Positions 45,435-56,263 of a DNA stretch of 64,000 nucleotides are shown piece by piece. This DNA comes from Trichosphaerium sp. ATCC 40318. Taxonomy: Eukaryota > Discosea > Flabellinia > Trichosidae. Below the pieces are notes generated by a model. The model did not search any database, was not told the origin of the DNA, and was given only the letters and a program-made list of their open reading frames with translations. The stretch's first letter is position 1, and every line of letters starts with the position of its first letter. The stretch lies in the NCBI GenBank assembly GCA_038496445.1, contig JALMLS010000577.1, positions 930,001 to 994,000 of the forward strand, read 5' to 3'. The translations under genes and the position numbers were made by a program.

Positions 45435-46224
45435 ACAAAGGATCATGTCAATTTAATAAGAACTATTGAAGACATGTAGCATAATAAATCAGTACATTGC
45501 TCCAGGCTATAAGTTGTCCAAGATTATCGTTTCTAAATGATTACTAAATACTTTGTAGTAAGTAGTACAATAACATATCATGTGAATTTTGTTGTACAAT
45601 ATTGTTAGTATATCTACTAACATGTTGCACTGGTGTCTGTTAGTAGAAAAGCACAATAACTTAATACGCGATCTTTACTATATTTTCACAGGGTTGTAGG
45701 GCAAATGTAGTTGTAAACAGTAAGGAGAATTCTAAATTATGATAACAGTTATTTTCTGAAAATACTTTTCACGTGCTACTAGATTACTTGTACAAGCGCT
45801 ACTTATTAAATTACACGTATTTGCAGTATAAGAATGTTTGCTATCTATCAGAAAGATAGTTTAATTACCGTGACTAGAAGTGCTGATCCCACTAAACAAG
45901 GGAGGTCCATACGATATTGATGAATCTCAATCAATCTGTCATTCGTGATGTTTCAAACTTGTGGGAACTGAGTATACTACTGAAGCATAGTCGTCGGCAT
46001 GGTTGCGCTAGCGCCACGTCAGGTGGCGTGCAGTATTCACAGTAGATATCAAGTTTCAGAAAAGCGGCTTACTTAAAGTGCATAAGTGAGATAGTTGCTT
46101 AGAATTCTCCTTACCTTTACAACGCTTCCTATAACACGGCGAAGCTATACTATACTCCTGGTAGCGACTTTACCACTTCCGCGAGGATATTATTAGCAAA
46201 TAGCATTACACCTTATTTAAGCCA
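45435..46224. other. Spacer between the two MORN genes
   Basis: About 790 bp, A/T-rich. I see no gene, only a short palindrome near 46013-46029 (CGCCACGTCAGGTGGCG). It should contain the promoter of the second MORN gene. Confidence 0.45.
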
Positions 46225-47117
46225 ATGTTTACACTATTTATAGACAAACTAATGGAAAAAAAGAAGGGAGGTCGATTTAGTGTGCGTTCCTTTGTTCAAC
46301 ACAAAAAAAAAACACGTGAGAAATTGAAAACAAACACGTTTTGTTCGTTGTGTTTGATATTTTTATTTATCTTCAAGACGTTTTTGGTTTTAGTTCGTCT
46401 TGTACATTACTCTGGAATCGCTCTGTTCTCACGTGTTTGTTTCTGACAAAATATTAGCGAGATGAAAAAAATGAATCTGATAATAAGGTCATTGAGAAGA
46501 ATGAGCGCTTTCAGCTTATTCACCTTCCGCCAGAGCTTCAACTCGATATTACAGAGTTAGATCGTGAAGTGTATTTAAAATGGCCATTGTTATCCAAGCA
46601 GATGGCAACAGCCACGAGGTTTGATAGTGCTTTGAGAAACCACGGTAAATGGTTACAGAAAAGACGCAAAGAAGAGAGGCGAATCATTTTAAAAGAAGGT
46701 CAAAGGTATTGGAGAAATGGTGTACTCGAGAGAGAATCAAAGATTAAATGGGTCATAAACAACCAAGGAGAAGAAGTAAAAGTAAGGCAACAATACTGGA
46801 GGTTTGGTAACCCCCATGGAGAATACAAAGAGTGGTACAGAAATGGTACATTACAAACTCAAAAGTATTATGACAATGGCAAGCTTGAAGGTGAGCATAA
46901 GGGTTGGTATGACGATGGAAACAAAGAATACTGTTTTACACATGTCAATGGTAAACAAGAAGGAGTGTGTAAGGTGTGGCATACAAACGGACAATTGGAA
47001 GTACTATGTAACTATGTTAATGGTAAACTTGAAGGAGTTTACAAGAGGTGGTACAAAGATGGTAGGGTTATTGACCAACATATTTACGTCGATGGTATAG
47101 AACAAGAGGTGGAATAA
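46225..47117 (+). CDS. MORN-variant repeat protein with F-box-like N-terminus, copy 2
   Basis: Exon 1 (46225-46281) encodes MFTLFIDKLMEKKKGGRFS; a GTGCGT…TTAG intron follows, and exon 2 runs 46458-47117. The protein reads RDEKNESDNKVIEKNERFQL, then HLPPELQLDITELDREVYLK, then MORN-variant repeats such as PHGEYKEWYRNGTLQTQKYY, NGKLEGEHKGWYDDGNKEYC, GKQEGVCKVWHTNGQLEVLC and GKLEGVYKRWYKDGRVIDQH, ending DGIEQEVE. The length is about 240 residues. It is a clear tandem duplicate of the gene at 44736, with high nucleotide identity from the LPPELQ block onward. The intron between exon 1 and 2 contains two CACGTG motifs. Binding partners are unknown; an adaptor role in ubiquitin ligases would follow only if the F-box reading is right. 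Confidence 0.78.
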
Positions 47118-47491
47118 AACAACCTCAGCAGCGAAAGACAGTTGTAATTTTTTGCTACAAATTAGGTTACTATTAGTAATAGCCCTAGTGTAGTACAGTT
47201 GTAAGTGTACGATTAAATAAAAAGTGAGATGTAATCTACCATACATGTTTTTGACTTGCGAACGTAATAACAATCGCACAACATTCCTTATCGACAACAA
47301 GAAAATGTCTAACAGTATAGTTTCAATAGTACTTGTGATGATGCACTTGCTCTTGAAAGGTTTATAAATACCCAGGCTATCATCAAGTGTGCATGTTATG
47401 ACAACCTTGCCGGCAAGCAATGTATGATACCAAAACCACTGTGAAAAAGTCATGAACAGTCAAACTCAACTTTATAATCGCGATTGCCGGA
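47118..47491. other. Short intergenic spacer
   Basis: 374 bp between MORN gene 2 and the acetyltransferase gene, same strand. The minus-strand open frame that overlaps it is without family match. Nothing else is seen. Confidence 0.4.
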
Positions 47492-49716
47492 ATGGACAAC
47501 AAACAAGCTATTTTAGAACGCCAAAAGAAGTTTGCTTTTGCGGGTAAGATGCTGTCTGATAGCGTCTGTAATAACTGGGTGGTACATTCAACAAAAAGCG
47601 TTTGTTTTTAGATCATTTGTTTTGTGTTCTCGCTTTACGCTCATATATACCGTAGAACGTTGCTGGAGAAGCATGTTGTTATGTTACAGGCAAAACTGAA
47701 GAGAATCTAATCAAAGAAAAAGAATACTATAATATCACGTATCAAACAGGAGAAGCTCCATATCACGTGATTTCTAATGCAGGTACAAAAGAAAAAAACC
47801 CGCTAGCTTTTGTGGCTTGTATTCGGTTTTTCACGTGATTTAGGAGATGAGCACGTGGCTAGTAAGTTCAAAAGAGGTGTTGGGACGTTGAAAACGTATC
47901 TTGCTGATTTTATAGAATACAAGATACGTAATGAAAACGGCGGTACTCTCAATGGATTAAAAATACGTGTGATGGTTCAGAAATATGATTCAATGACTCT
48001 GACGATTTACGGTCAAAAAACAACGGTGAGGTTCTTCAAAAGGGTTTTTTACATATCGCAGGAGGTACTATACGCGTAATAAATTATATACAAGGTAAAC
48101 TAATGCAATATAAGAGCGCTCTTGGTGAGATTTTCTTATTTGCAGTTTATGCCAAAGAATTCGAACGTGGTTGTGGGTATAAAAATAACGATAGCTGGGT
48201 TTATCTCTCGTATATGGACTCAACACGTACGTTAAAATAGTTCCTTATAAATACAAGAATTCATATTCTGGTTGTTACTAACATCACTTGTTCTCTTTTG
48301 TAGCTTACTATGAGAGAAATAACTTACCAATGAGGCTATGTAAAGTTGTATTGAATGCTTATTTGGAATATGTAAGTGCATTGGGTTTTGCTTTTGCTCA
48401 GATTTGGTCTTGTGCTCCACAAAAAGAACAGCCATTCTTTGTTTTTAATTGTGGTGATGGGAAGGTTTTACGATCAAACGCTAGCTTAGTTGAATGGTAC
48501 AAAAACAAGTCAAAAACCCGTTGAGAGGTTCCCTTTACCTCTAAATTTTCTGTAATGGCTTCGTATGGCGACAAGGTGGTGTAAGCCAATGCCACGAATA
48601 TGCCTCTGAAAAAAACCACAGTGTAAAACAGAAGGAGCTCGAGTTGACGAAAATACAATCTTCCAAGAGAGTGTTATTCTAATCTTTTGTTGTCAGGTAC
48701 AAAAAAGCACTTGGTAAGGGAGAATGGAGCTATGAGCTTATAATGAATAAAGCTGTTGCAGAAGGTTTACCAGTATTCGGAGAAGCAAACGAACAAATGA
48801 CAAACGTAAGTAGCCACAACTCTTCCTTGACAGTTCCTCGACAGAGTTCCTTATTCTTCTTTTTTTTTGTCAAGTGTACACGTGAATTTCTTTCGGTTTT
48901 TTTAACGACTTGTTTTCACGTTTAGGGTGGTACACGTTATGTAAGTGGTAATATATTCTTCATAAGACTATTCGAAGGACAAAACCAGAAAAGGAGAAAG
49001 TACTTTGCAATGTACTATGAAACAGTCGAAGAATGTTCAACAAGTGTTTCTGATAGGTACAGAGTTTGTCTAAACTTTGACTTTTCTACAAGAGAAAAAG
49101 CACTACAGAGCACAAAGGCACTCCTAGGAGACTCATACTTCTGTCCTATAAACAAAAAAAGAATAATCAATCCCAAATGGATAACACAAACCCCGAGAGA
49201 GAACACTATTAAAAATGACTCAAATCAATGTCAAAATGATGCAACAACGAACCAAAGTTTTTTGAAGTTACATATCTCAAGGAGAATGTCAACTGAAACT
49301 TATCCTGTAAATCATATAGAACATCTCTCTTGGGCTAACAGACCTTTTATTGCTTCATTTTATACCGACGGGACGTAAGTACAGCGCAAATTCACTCATG
49401 TTCTTAAACGAACTTTTCACATTGTTTTTTTTTTCTTTCATGTTACTCTCACGCTTAATGTAATTCTTGCAACTCTCGATCTAACTTTTTTTTTAACCAT
49501 AGGATACTAGAACGTTGTCCTGTAACCAAGACATCATTCAGAACAACAAAGATCGAGTATAAAGGATGGAATGGCAAAAATTGTGTTGCTATGGTTGGAG
49601 AAAGAGGTCTTCTTACAATGAGAGAAGGAGATTCTGTACCTCACTGGAGCGCTTTCTTAGAATATATAACATGGGATTTATCACCATGGTCATTGACAGT
49701 ACTTCTACCAAACTAA
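47492..49716 (+). CDS. Stand-alone p300/CBP-type (KAT11) histone acetyltransferase
   Basis: The central part aligns by eye with the KAT11 catalytic domain of p300/CBP and plant HAC: IFLFAVYAKEFERGC (family CFFGMHVQEYGSEC), SWVYLSYMDST (RRVYLSYLDS), LCKVVLNAYLEYVSALGFAF with AQIWSCAPQKEQPFFVFNC ([21 protein letters not shown]), and EWYKKALGKGEWSYELIMNK with AVAEG (EWYKKMLDKAVSE). It should transfer acetyl groups from acetyl-CoA to lysines in the nucleus. The N-terminus MDNKQAILERQKKFAFAG is short and the C-terminal half (48925-49716) is family-specific, ending SPWSLTVLLPN. TAZ, KIX, bromodomain, PHD and ZZ modules of animal CBP are not seen. Seven or more introns, one ending at a GTGAG acceptor near 48132, are inferred. 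The acceptor choice is driven by homology. Activity is not proven; the catalytic Tyr/Trp positions need an alignment. Confidence 0.78.
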
Positions 49717-49917
49717 TCAAAGAAAATAAAAAAAGAAATGGCGCTGCGTTGCCGTATTAAATACTACAGCTTTCATACTTAATGTACATGTATCTCAGCT
49801 GTAAAAAATACTAAAGCAAGAATGCGAAAATAATTTCACTTGAGATTGCCTCTAAGGTTTGAGATTCCGACAGATGGGTTCTACGACTGTAACATTGTTA
49901 TAATGCATGGGTAGTTA

Positions 49918-50009
49918 CTAAAGACGCGCATTCACAACGTCACGTTATATCGCGCAGGTTGGCCGATCCTCCTTGTAACGCATGAACCGTTTCCTACTCG
50001 CGTCTTTAG
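49918..50009. repeat. 11-bp inverted repeat, long loop
   Basis: CTAAAGACGCG at 49918-49928 and its exact reverse complement CGCGTCTTTAG at 49999-50009 are separated by 70 bp. The stem is short and may be chance, but it resembles the longer hairpins elsewhere in intergenic DNA. Confidence 0.5.
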
Positions 50010-50193
50010 CCATTTTTCCCATTACCGGGTGTAAGCTTACAATGTGACGTTTCGCCTTTTCCCAAAATACTTTGAGTTTGTGCTTTACACTTACTATGAT
50101 TGCGGTATACACCCTATAATTGTATTAACATACTGTACACCAAACCGGTCATTCCTAAGCCGGCGGTCAGGGAAACATAGCCAGAACGTAAGC

Positions 50194-50237
50194 GCACCAC
50201 GTGACGGAGCAATACGCACCACGTGACAGAGTAATTC
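50194..50237. promoter_or_regulatory. Tandem 22-bp repeat carrying two CACGTG sites
   Basis: GCACCACGTGAC starts at 50194 and again at 50216, each followed by a similar GGAGCAATAC / AGAGTAATTC segment, giving two E-box-like palindromes two helical turns apart. Such spacing suits cooperative bHLH-type binding, but this is inference. The location downstream of two convergent genes is odd for a promoter element. Confidence 0.35.
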
Positions 50238-50457
50238 GCGTGAAAGCCACTTTCGTTCAAAAAAAAAAAAAAGATCCTTAAAAACAAGGCCGACATTTAA
50301 CATGTATCATTATCGAAACAAAAAAGGGAACAGGTATACAGAGGGGTATAATTTTGGGGTTTGTATTTGTTTATAGGGTTTTTTTTTTTTAGACATGTAG
50401 TTACAATTATTTTACGTAGTGGGTGGTTTTCTAGTGTTACAAGTGGGGGAAATTAAA

Positions 50458-51780
50458 TTACAGTGAGTTGCCATGAGAATTAAAGTTCGGAGTAGCAAGG
50501 TTAAGGCTACCGAAATGAGAGGCAAGGTGAGAGACAGGAAGATGGATAACATTTGAGTTCAAGCACTCAGCTAGTTCTATTGGAGACTCTCCATCTTCGT
50601 TTGTGTTGTTTGGATTAGCACCAACAGCAAGAAGTCTAAAGAGAATAACATAAGAAAGGGTGTCACAAAAGAACGGGAACAAAAAACGCTGCACAAAAAA
50701 ACCGACGCGGAGTAATAAAGAAGGACAGTAATACTTACGATTGTGTTGTTTTCGCACAGCCAGAGCGTACAGCAAAGTGTAGAGGTGTATCACCACAAGC
50801 ATCAGCTGCTTCGAGAAACGCGCCATTATTGACAAGTAGCATACATAAACGTTCACATCCAGCTCCAGCGGCAATGTGTAGTGCAGTTTCGCCTTTGTAG
50901 AGTGTCAGTAAAGCAATAAAAAAAAAAGCGGGGAAAAAATGCAAAAAAACTCAAGAAAATAGTTGTCGACGTGTTAACATGTATTCTGTGTTAAAAAAAA
51001 AACTTACCACTGGAATTCTTCGCGTTAATCATAGCGCCATGAGATATTAAAAATTGAACCATATCGATATCTCTACGTTCAATGGCTTCCATAAGGACAG
51101 TCTTTCCGGTATAATCTGATACGTTTGGGTTTGCTCCACTAGCAATGAGTACAGCAGCTACGTTTTGTTGACCCTTCTTAACAGCCCAGAATAAAGGTGT
51201 GAAGCCCTAAAAAGAAAGTTTTAACGACGATGGCTTTTTTTGAGGTGTAAGGTTTGAAAAAAAAAACAAAAGGCGATGAGAAGTTACAAACACGCTGTTA
51301 TCGGTTATTTTCAATTGATATAGAGTGTTTGAGAACATACCTTTACATCAGGAGCGTTCAAGTCGCTCAGACAAACACCGGAATTAATTAGTTGGTTTAC
51401 AACACGAACGTCACCAGCTAATAGTGCTGTTAGCGATATATTCGAAGTTTGTAAAGCAAAAACGAAAAAAAAAACGTTGAGAAATTTTCAAGTTTACAAC
51501 GTTATCAACAACGCAAATATATACGAACAGATAGTTGTTGTAAATATGAAGCGATATTTTAGTGTTAAAAAATAAAAGGTTAACAACGGCTATTTCGTTT
51601 GGGGTATTTTAACAAAACGTTATAAAAACAAACTATCGTACCTGCTACCGCATAATGTAACACCGTCCAATGATTCTTACCACATAATAACTGGGTACTA
51701 CTTCTAGGTCTTCTTGTGTGAAGACGTTTTAAAGAAGGTCTGGATGGTGGCCAGCTGGTCGATGGGTTCGCTAGCGACAT
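50458..51780 (-). CDS. Ankyrin-repeat protein
   Basis: Read on the minus strand from the ATG ending at 51780 to the TAA at 50458-50460. Exons give NHWTVLHYAVA, ALLAGDVRVVNQLINSG, GFTPLFWAVKKGQQNVAAVL with IASGANPNVSDYTGKTVLME, IDMVQFLISHGAMINAKNSS, GETALHIAAGAGCERLCMLL with NNGAFLEAADACGDTPLHFA, and RLLAVGANPNNTNEDGESPI. That makes about six consecutive ankyrin repeats with the usual TPLHFA and GANPN turns, then a short tail ending NFNSHGNSL. There is no signal peptide or membrane segment, so it is a probable cytosolic protein-interaction module. The N-terminal 30 residues (MSLANPSTSWPPSRPSLKRL) are basic and unlike ankyrin, and that start is less certain. Five introns are inferred, most with gta donors. 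Confidence 0.8.
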
Positions 51781-52565
51781 TTAGTGAGATGCTTTTCACA
51801 GCTGGTGGCGTGGAAATTGTGTTCGAATAAGTTATGGTGATTGAAAATCCAACGAGAAATTTCCCAGTGTAAAAAACAAAAAAGATTGTGATAGAAGTTG
51901 TTCCCTTCTTTTCAGAAGCATAAATTGAGAAATGGTAGTAATCGCTTTCGGGCGAGTTCACCATTTCTCAAAGTCGCGAGGTTTTTTGGGTTTTTTTTTC
52001 TGGGTGTATTGTATTTGTGTTATGTATCACACGGTTTTTGTTTCGTATGGCGTTGTAATAAGAATTCATTATCGTCATTTTACTTACGAAACTGCGTAAA
52101 ACGATGGTATCACAACACACACATGCATGTGCATCGTTATACGCGCTTTGTAAAGCAGGATGACGTAATTATAAACGGTTAGCTTGCGCGTTCGTACCAA
52201 CAAACATCATTTGGGAAGGCTCTTTGTTGTTTAATAAGAAGATAAAGTATATTGTTGAAGACGTGTTGCCAACAAGGTGTTAATCTGCTGAATTTAGCGT
52301 ATTTTTATCGGTTCCATAATTTTTAGCAAATATGAGTTTTGTCATAAACTTGATAACTTCGGTAAAGTCACAAACTCAGGGAAATGCAATATCGAAATCA
52401 TTAATGAGGTAGAAAGCGTTTTTCCCGTTTATGAGATAATTGCGTGAGTTGACCAACTTTTTAAGAATCCTCATTTGGAAGGTAGTGATGAAATCTAGTA
52501 ATTCTCGGGGTTTTCTAAAAACGAACTACAAACACAACACATGGACCAAAAAATTGTTATCCGTA
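51781..52565. other. Intergenic region
   Basis: 785 bp between the ankyrin gene start and the end of the CELF-like gene (both minus strand). No motif or gene recognised; a plus-strand open frame at 51898-52182 has no family match. It should contain the ankyrin promoter. Confidence 0.4.
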
Positions 52566-55500
52566 TTATAATACATTAGTGCCATTACTTTCACGCTTCA
52601 AAATTCGCGTTTCTTCAACCAGATTTGACACTTCAGGTTTTGAAGTTTTTGGCGGTTTTTTCTCACTACTTTTCGTCTTTACGTTGAGTTCATCTTGAGA
52701 TACCGCTTTCTTTGTTGTTTCTGTGGGTTCACTCAAAGCAGTTGCATCCTTTGTACCAGTGACACCGCCTTTTGAAAGCATCTTAGCGACACCTTTAGTG
52801 AGTTTGCTCATTTCATCGGCATCAACATTCTTTTTTGCACTCGTACGAGAAGAAGTTCGTTGTTGTTGGTTGTTCTTTTTACTACCTTTTTCGCCATTTT
52901 CCGAATTTTTAGCTTTATGTACATAAGGCGAACTAGGTTGTGCTTTTGGTCTGTATCTTTGTGTTCTACCACGGGAATGTTTCGGGGAGTTTTTGTACCC
53001 CGAGTTAGGAGTTTTATTACCACGATAACCACCTCTATTCCCCCTCTTGAGTTTGAACGACACTTTTAGAACCTTCTTGCCTATCCTGTATCCGTTCATT
53101 GCCCTTAAAGCAGCAACAGCATCTGCGGTATATTTAAACTTTACAAAACCATAACCTTTGCTCTGTCGTGACTCTCCTTCACAAGCAACCTATTGTATAT
53201 CAAAAATAATATTAATAGATGTCAATGATGGTGATGACAGAAAAAAACTCTGAGAGTTGAGTTCATCGGGAACAAAAAAAAACGAAAAATTTTTCGGTCG
53301 TACATAATGAAAAAAAATACATTTATTGTCGCTTCAGACGTACCTTTACACTCGCAAGATCACCAAATGGGTCAAATAGTTCCCAAAGTTTTTTGTCATC
53401 GACGTATTGAGGTAAATGAAAAACAAACAGGTTCTTTGTATCTACATCTTGTATGTGTGGGAATACCATACCTATGTATATTTAGCGCATTGATACCTAA
53501 AATGGAGCGTTTTTGAGAGCAAAAATAGCCAATACAAAGTTGAGAATAACGTAGAAAAGAGTTTAAGTGATGGGTCACGCTTAAGAAGAATTTTGTTCGA
53601 GTTTTCCGCCAACAACAAATTGATTGTTCGCTTCAAGAAAATCTCCAGAAATACGTGTACTACGCGCCACAATTATTCGAAAAACATCAGAAAAATCACT
53701 TTCAAAAATAAGGGCGTGGCTTGTTAATGTTAATTAACTTTAAATTTTTTGATGAAAACTTTTAGTTCGAAAGAAAAAATGTTTCTCGCTTTTGTTGGTG
53801 TTGTGCATTTCAGCCAATAATATACTGTATCCCAAAACATCTCTTACCTGTTTCTGGATCTATAAAGCCAGGAGACATAGGACCAAACGTTCTAGACATC
53901 ACCTTAACAAAGCCTATCGGCATGGCCTCAATTTTTAAAAAAATGCGTACCCATCCGGACTCATTGCGTATCCCATACCCATAGGAGAAGCTGGAGAGAA
54001 TGGCATACCTTTAAAAAAAATTGTAAATAGACGTCACATTGTATTCGTTGCAAAAGAACTCGTTACTGTTAGGAAAGCAGCGTAAAAGCAAAACGCATAA
54101 AACTAATTTTTGAGAGAAATGGTTTTTTGTAAAGTACCATAACAATCCATCGTTGGTGGACCATATGACCCCTCTGGTGTGTATGGATCCATTGGGTATT
54201 GGTGAGGACTCATTGGAGTCATCGGCATCATACCAGGTCCCATGCCTGGTGGTAGCATGCCTGGACTCATTGGCATCATAGGCGGTGGTGACATCATTGG
54301 TGGCATGCCAGGTGACATTGGTGCAGCGCCATTACCGCCAGGAGAGAATGTTGGAGCATATGTCGTATTGCCGTAAGAATCCTGCATAATGTATGGTACA
54401 GATCCTTGGTTCATCATTGATTGCATCAAGTGCTACAAGAGCGTTAGAGCGTTGATAACTATTACGCGTAGACGGGAGATTACAATATTCTCTCGTAAAA
54501 ACTGCACAACTTATGTTGTTCCACGCTTCATTTATGAAGCCTAACAAATGTAGAAACGTACTTGTTGTTGTTGGTGCTGAGAAATAAAAAATTGAGCTGC
54601 ATTTCGTGCTGCCGCTGCTGTTTGGTTTCGTAGTATCTTAGCACGTCTGGATTGCTTTTGAGGCTCTGTTTCTGCAAATTTGACTGCTACTTGTTAGCGT
54701 GCATGTGAAACAAACAAAAAAAAAATGCTTCAAACTGCACAACATGCATTCGAAAAGGCGATATAAAAGGTTTTGCGGAGGTTGTTTTTTTGAGCAAACT
54801 GAAATTCACGATTTCATTTCAAAAAGTCCAGCTTTGCTCTATATTGGTGGTGGCTACGCTTGTGCTCCAAATATACCGTTGGCAAGTAGCTGTTTTTTTT
54901 GATTTTTTGTGAGGTTAGCGTACCAACGAGTGGAGGTGCGTCATTTTCCATTTGGTATCCGTTTAAAGCTTGTAGAGCGCGTTTAGCCTCAACAATAGAG
55001 TGGAATCGGACAAAACCAATTTGGCGGCTCAAACCCGTAATTTTGTCTACCATTACTTTACAATCCTTTACGTTGCCATATTGTGCGAAAAGCTTGCGTA
55101 GCTCCTCTGTAAAAAAAAGTGAGATCAGTGTTTAGGCTTTTTTTACAAAATGAATTTAAACATGGTTTCGGCCGTAGTCGCGTAGTGGAGTAGTGGTGGA
55201 CCTTTAGTAGTGAGAGGTTTTGAGAAAACTGAGAAATGACTCGTACCTTCTGTAGTGGTCTGTAACAGAGGCTTTATGTATAGATTATCCATTGGGCGCG
55301 TGTTATTGACAGAGGCAGCATTGGAAAGCTTACAAAGCAATGTTTTAGACGCTACGCGCATACCATCCATCGCTTCAATGGCTTTATGCGCCCCTTCAGC
55401 GGTTTCGAAGCGACAGAAGCTATTTTACAGTAAGAACAAAAGATGAGTTCCTAAGCTCATTTATATACCCATAACCCATGCTATTATGCGTAATAGGGTC

Positions 55501-55650
55501 GACCATCACTTTGCATGTTATAATATTGCCATAAGGGCTAAAGAGCGCGTAAAGCCCCGTGTCGGTTAATTCTGGTGGTAAATACTTGACAAACACATTT
55601 GTGGTGTCAATGTTATCTTGTTCATCGATGTCTTCTTGTTCGGACGACAT
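52566..55650 (-). CDS. Three-RRM CELF/Bruno-like RNA-binding protein
   Basis: RNA-binding protein likely to act in splicing, translation or mRNA decay. It starts MSSEQEDIDEQDNIDTTNVF at 55650. RRM1 carries NVFVKYLPPELTDTGLYALF. RRM2 carries NLYIKPLLQ, ELRKLFAQYGNVKDCKVMVD and QIGFVRFHSIVEAKRALQAL. A long Met/Pro/Gly-rich linker (about 54120-54430: SPGMPPMMSPPPMMPMSPGM) leads to RRM3, NLFVFHLPQYVDDKKLWELF with KGYGFVKFKYTADAVAALRA and MNGYRIGKKVLKVSFK. The tail is Lys/Arg/Ser-rich and ends NGTNVL at 52566. Two adjacent RRMs, a divergent linker and a C-terminal RRM with KGYGFV and GYRIGKKVLKV is the CELF order. About nine introns; the one before RRM3 (53442-53847) is 406 nt, far above the local norm. 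ELAV-type is a weaker alternative. Confidence 0.86.
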
Positions 55651-56263
55651 TGAATCCCCGTTAATGACAGAAAAAAGGCTAAAATGGATCGAAATTTACC
55701 ATTTTTCAAGCAGAGTTAATTACTTATTGTCGCCAAGTCTCTGAGTGCTTGTATTAGTTTATTAAATATCAGTACCATCAGTTACAGTTGATGTAAAGAA
55801 CTTCAGGCAACCTACAAATATTTTTATCAGGCGAATTCTACCTGCGATATTTGTTGTTTTGTACGTTGTACTGATACAAAGGCTACAATGTAAAGTATTG
55901 ATGTATATGGTTAACCCAATTTAAACAAAGTAAGCACAAATTATGCGTTTTAGTGTATTACGCTCAAAACCGGGCGATGGAGTGCCTTGTGTTTGTTTAA
56001 TCAAATGCAGTGAATGGGTTTTGAATTTGCCTGCGCTTAACCGCTTTGTTCTCCCTGTTGTCCTAGCTCGTCAACGAAACAAAGGCGCTATCCTCTACGC
56101 TGAATAGCGGTATTTATGCTAGTTGTACCCAAACGTACCCGGCTAAAATAAAATAAAAGTCTGTACGACTCAACGCATCCCGCTAGCACAATTGAGGTAT
56201 TTGTTCATACGTCTGGCGCAATAATTATAAAATAAGAAGCCTACAGCTCGAACTTGTTGCATA
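55651..56263. promoter_or_regulatory. Divergent intergenic region, CELF-like and Kv genes
   Basis: 613 bp separate the start codons of two divergent genes, so both promoters should be here. I see no clear core element or repeat. Confidence 0.4.

Larger units (their letters stand above)
49717..50457. other. Convergent intergenic region
   Basis: 741 bp between two gene ends that face each other. It contains an 11-bp inverted repeat, a tandem pair of CACGTG elements, and poly-T/A runs near 50260-50270 and 50382-50391, likely parts of the 3' ends. No gene is recognised. Confidence 0.45.

Noticed and set aside
47004-47453. 149-codon minus-strand open frame
   Set aside because: Overlaps the well-supported MORN gene 2 antisense and then runs into spacer; the sequence resembles no protein family.
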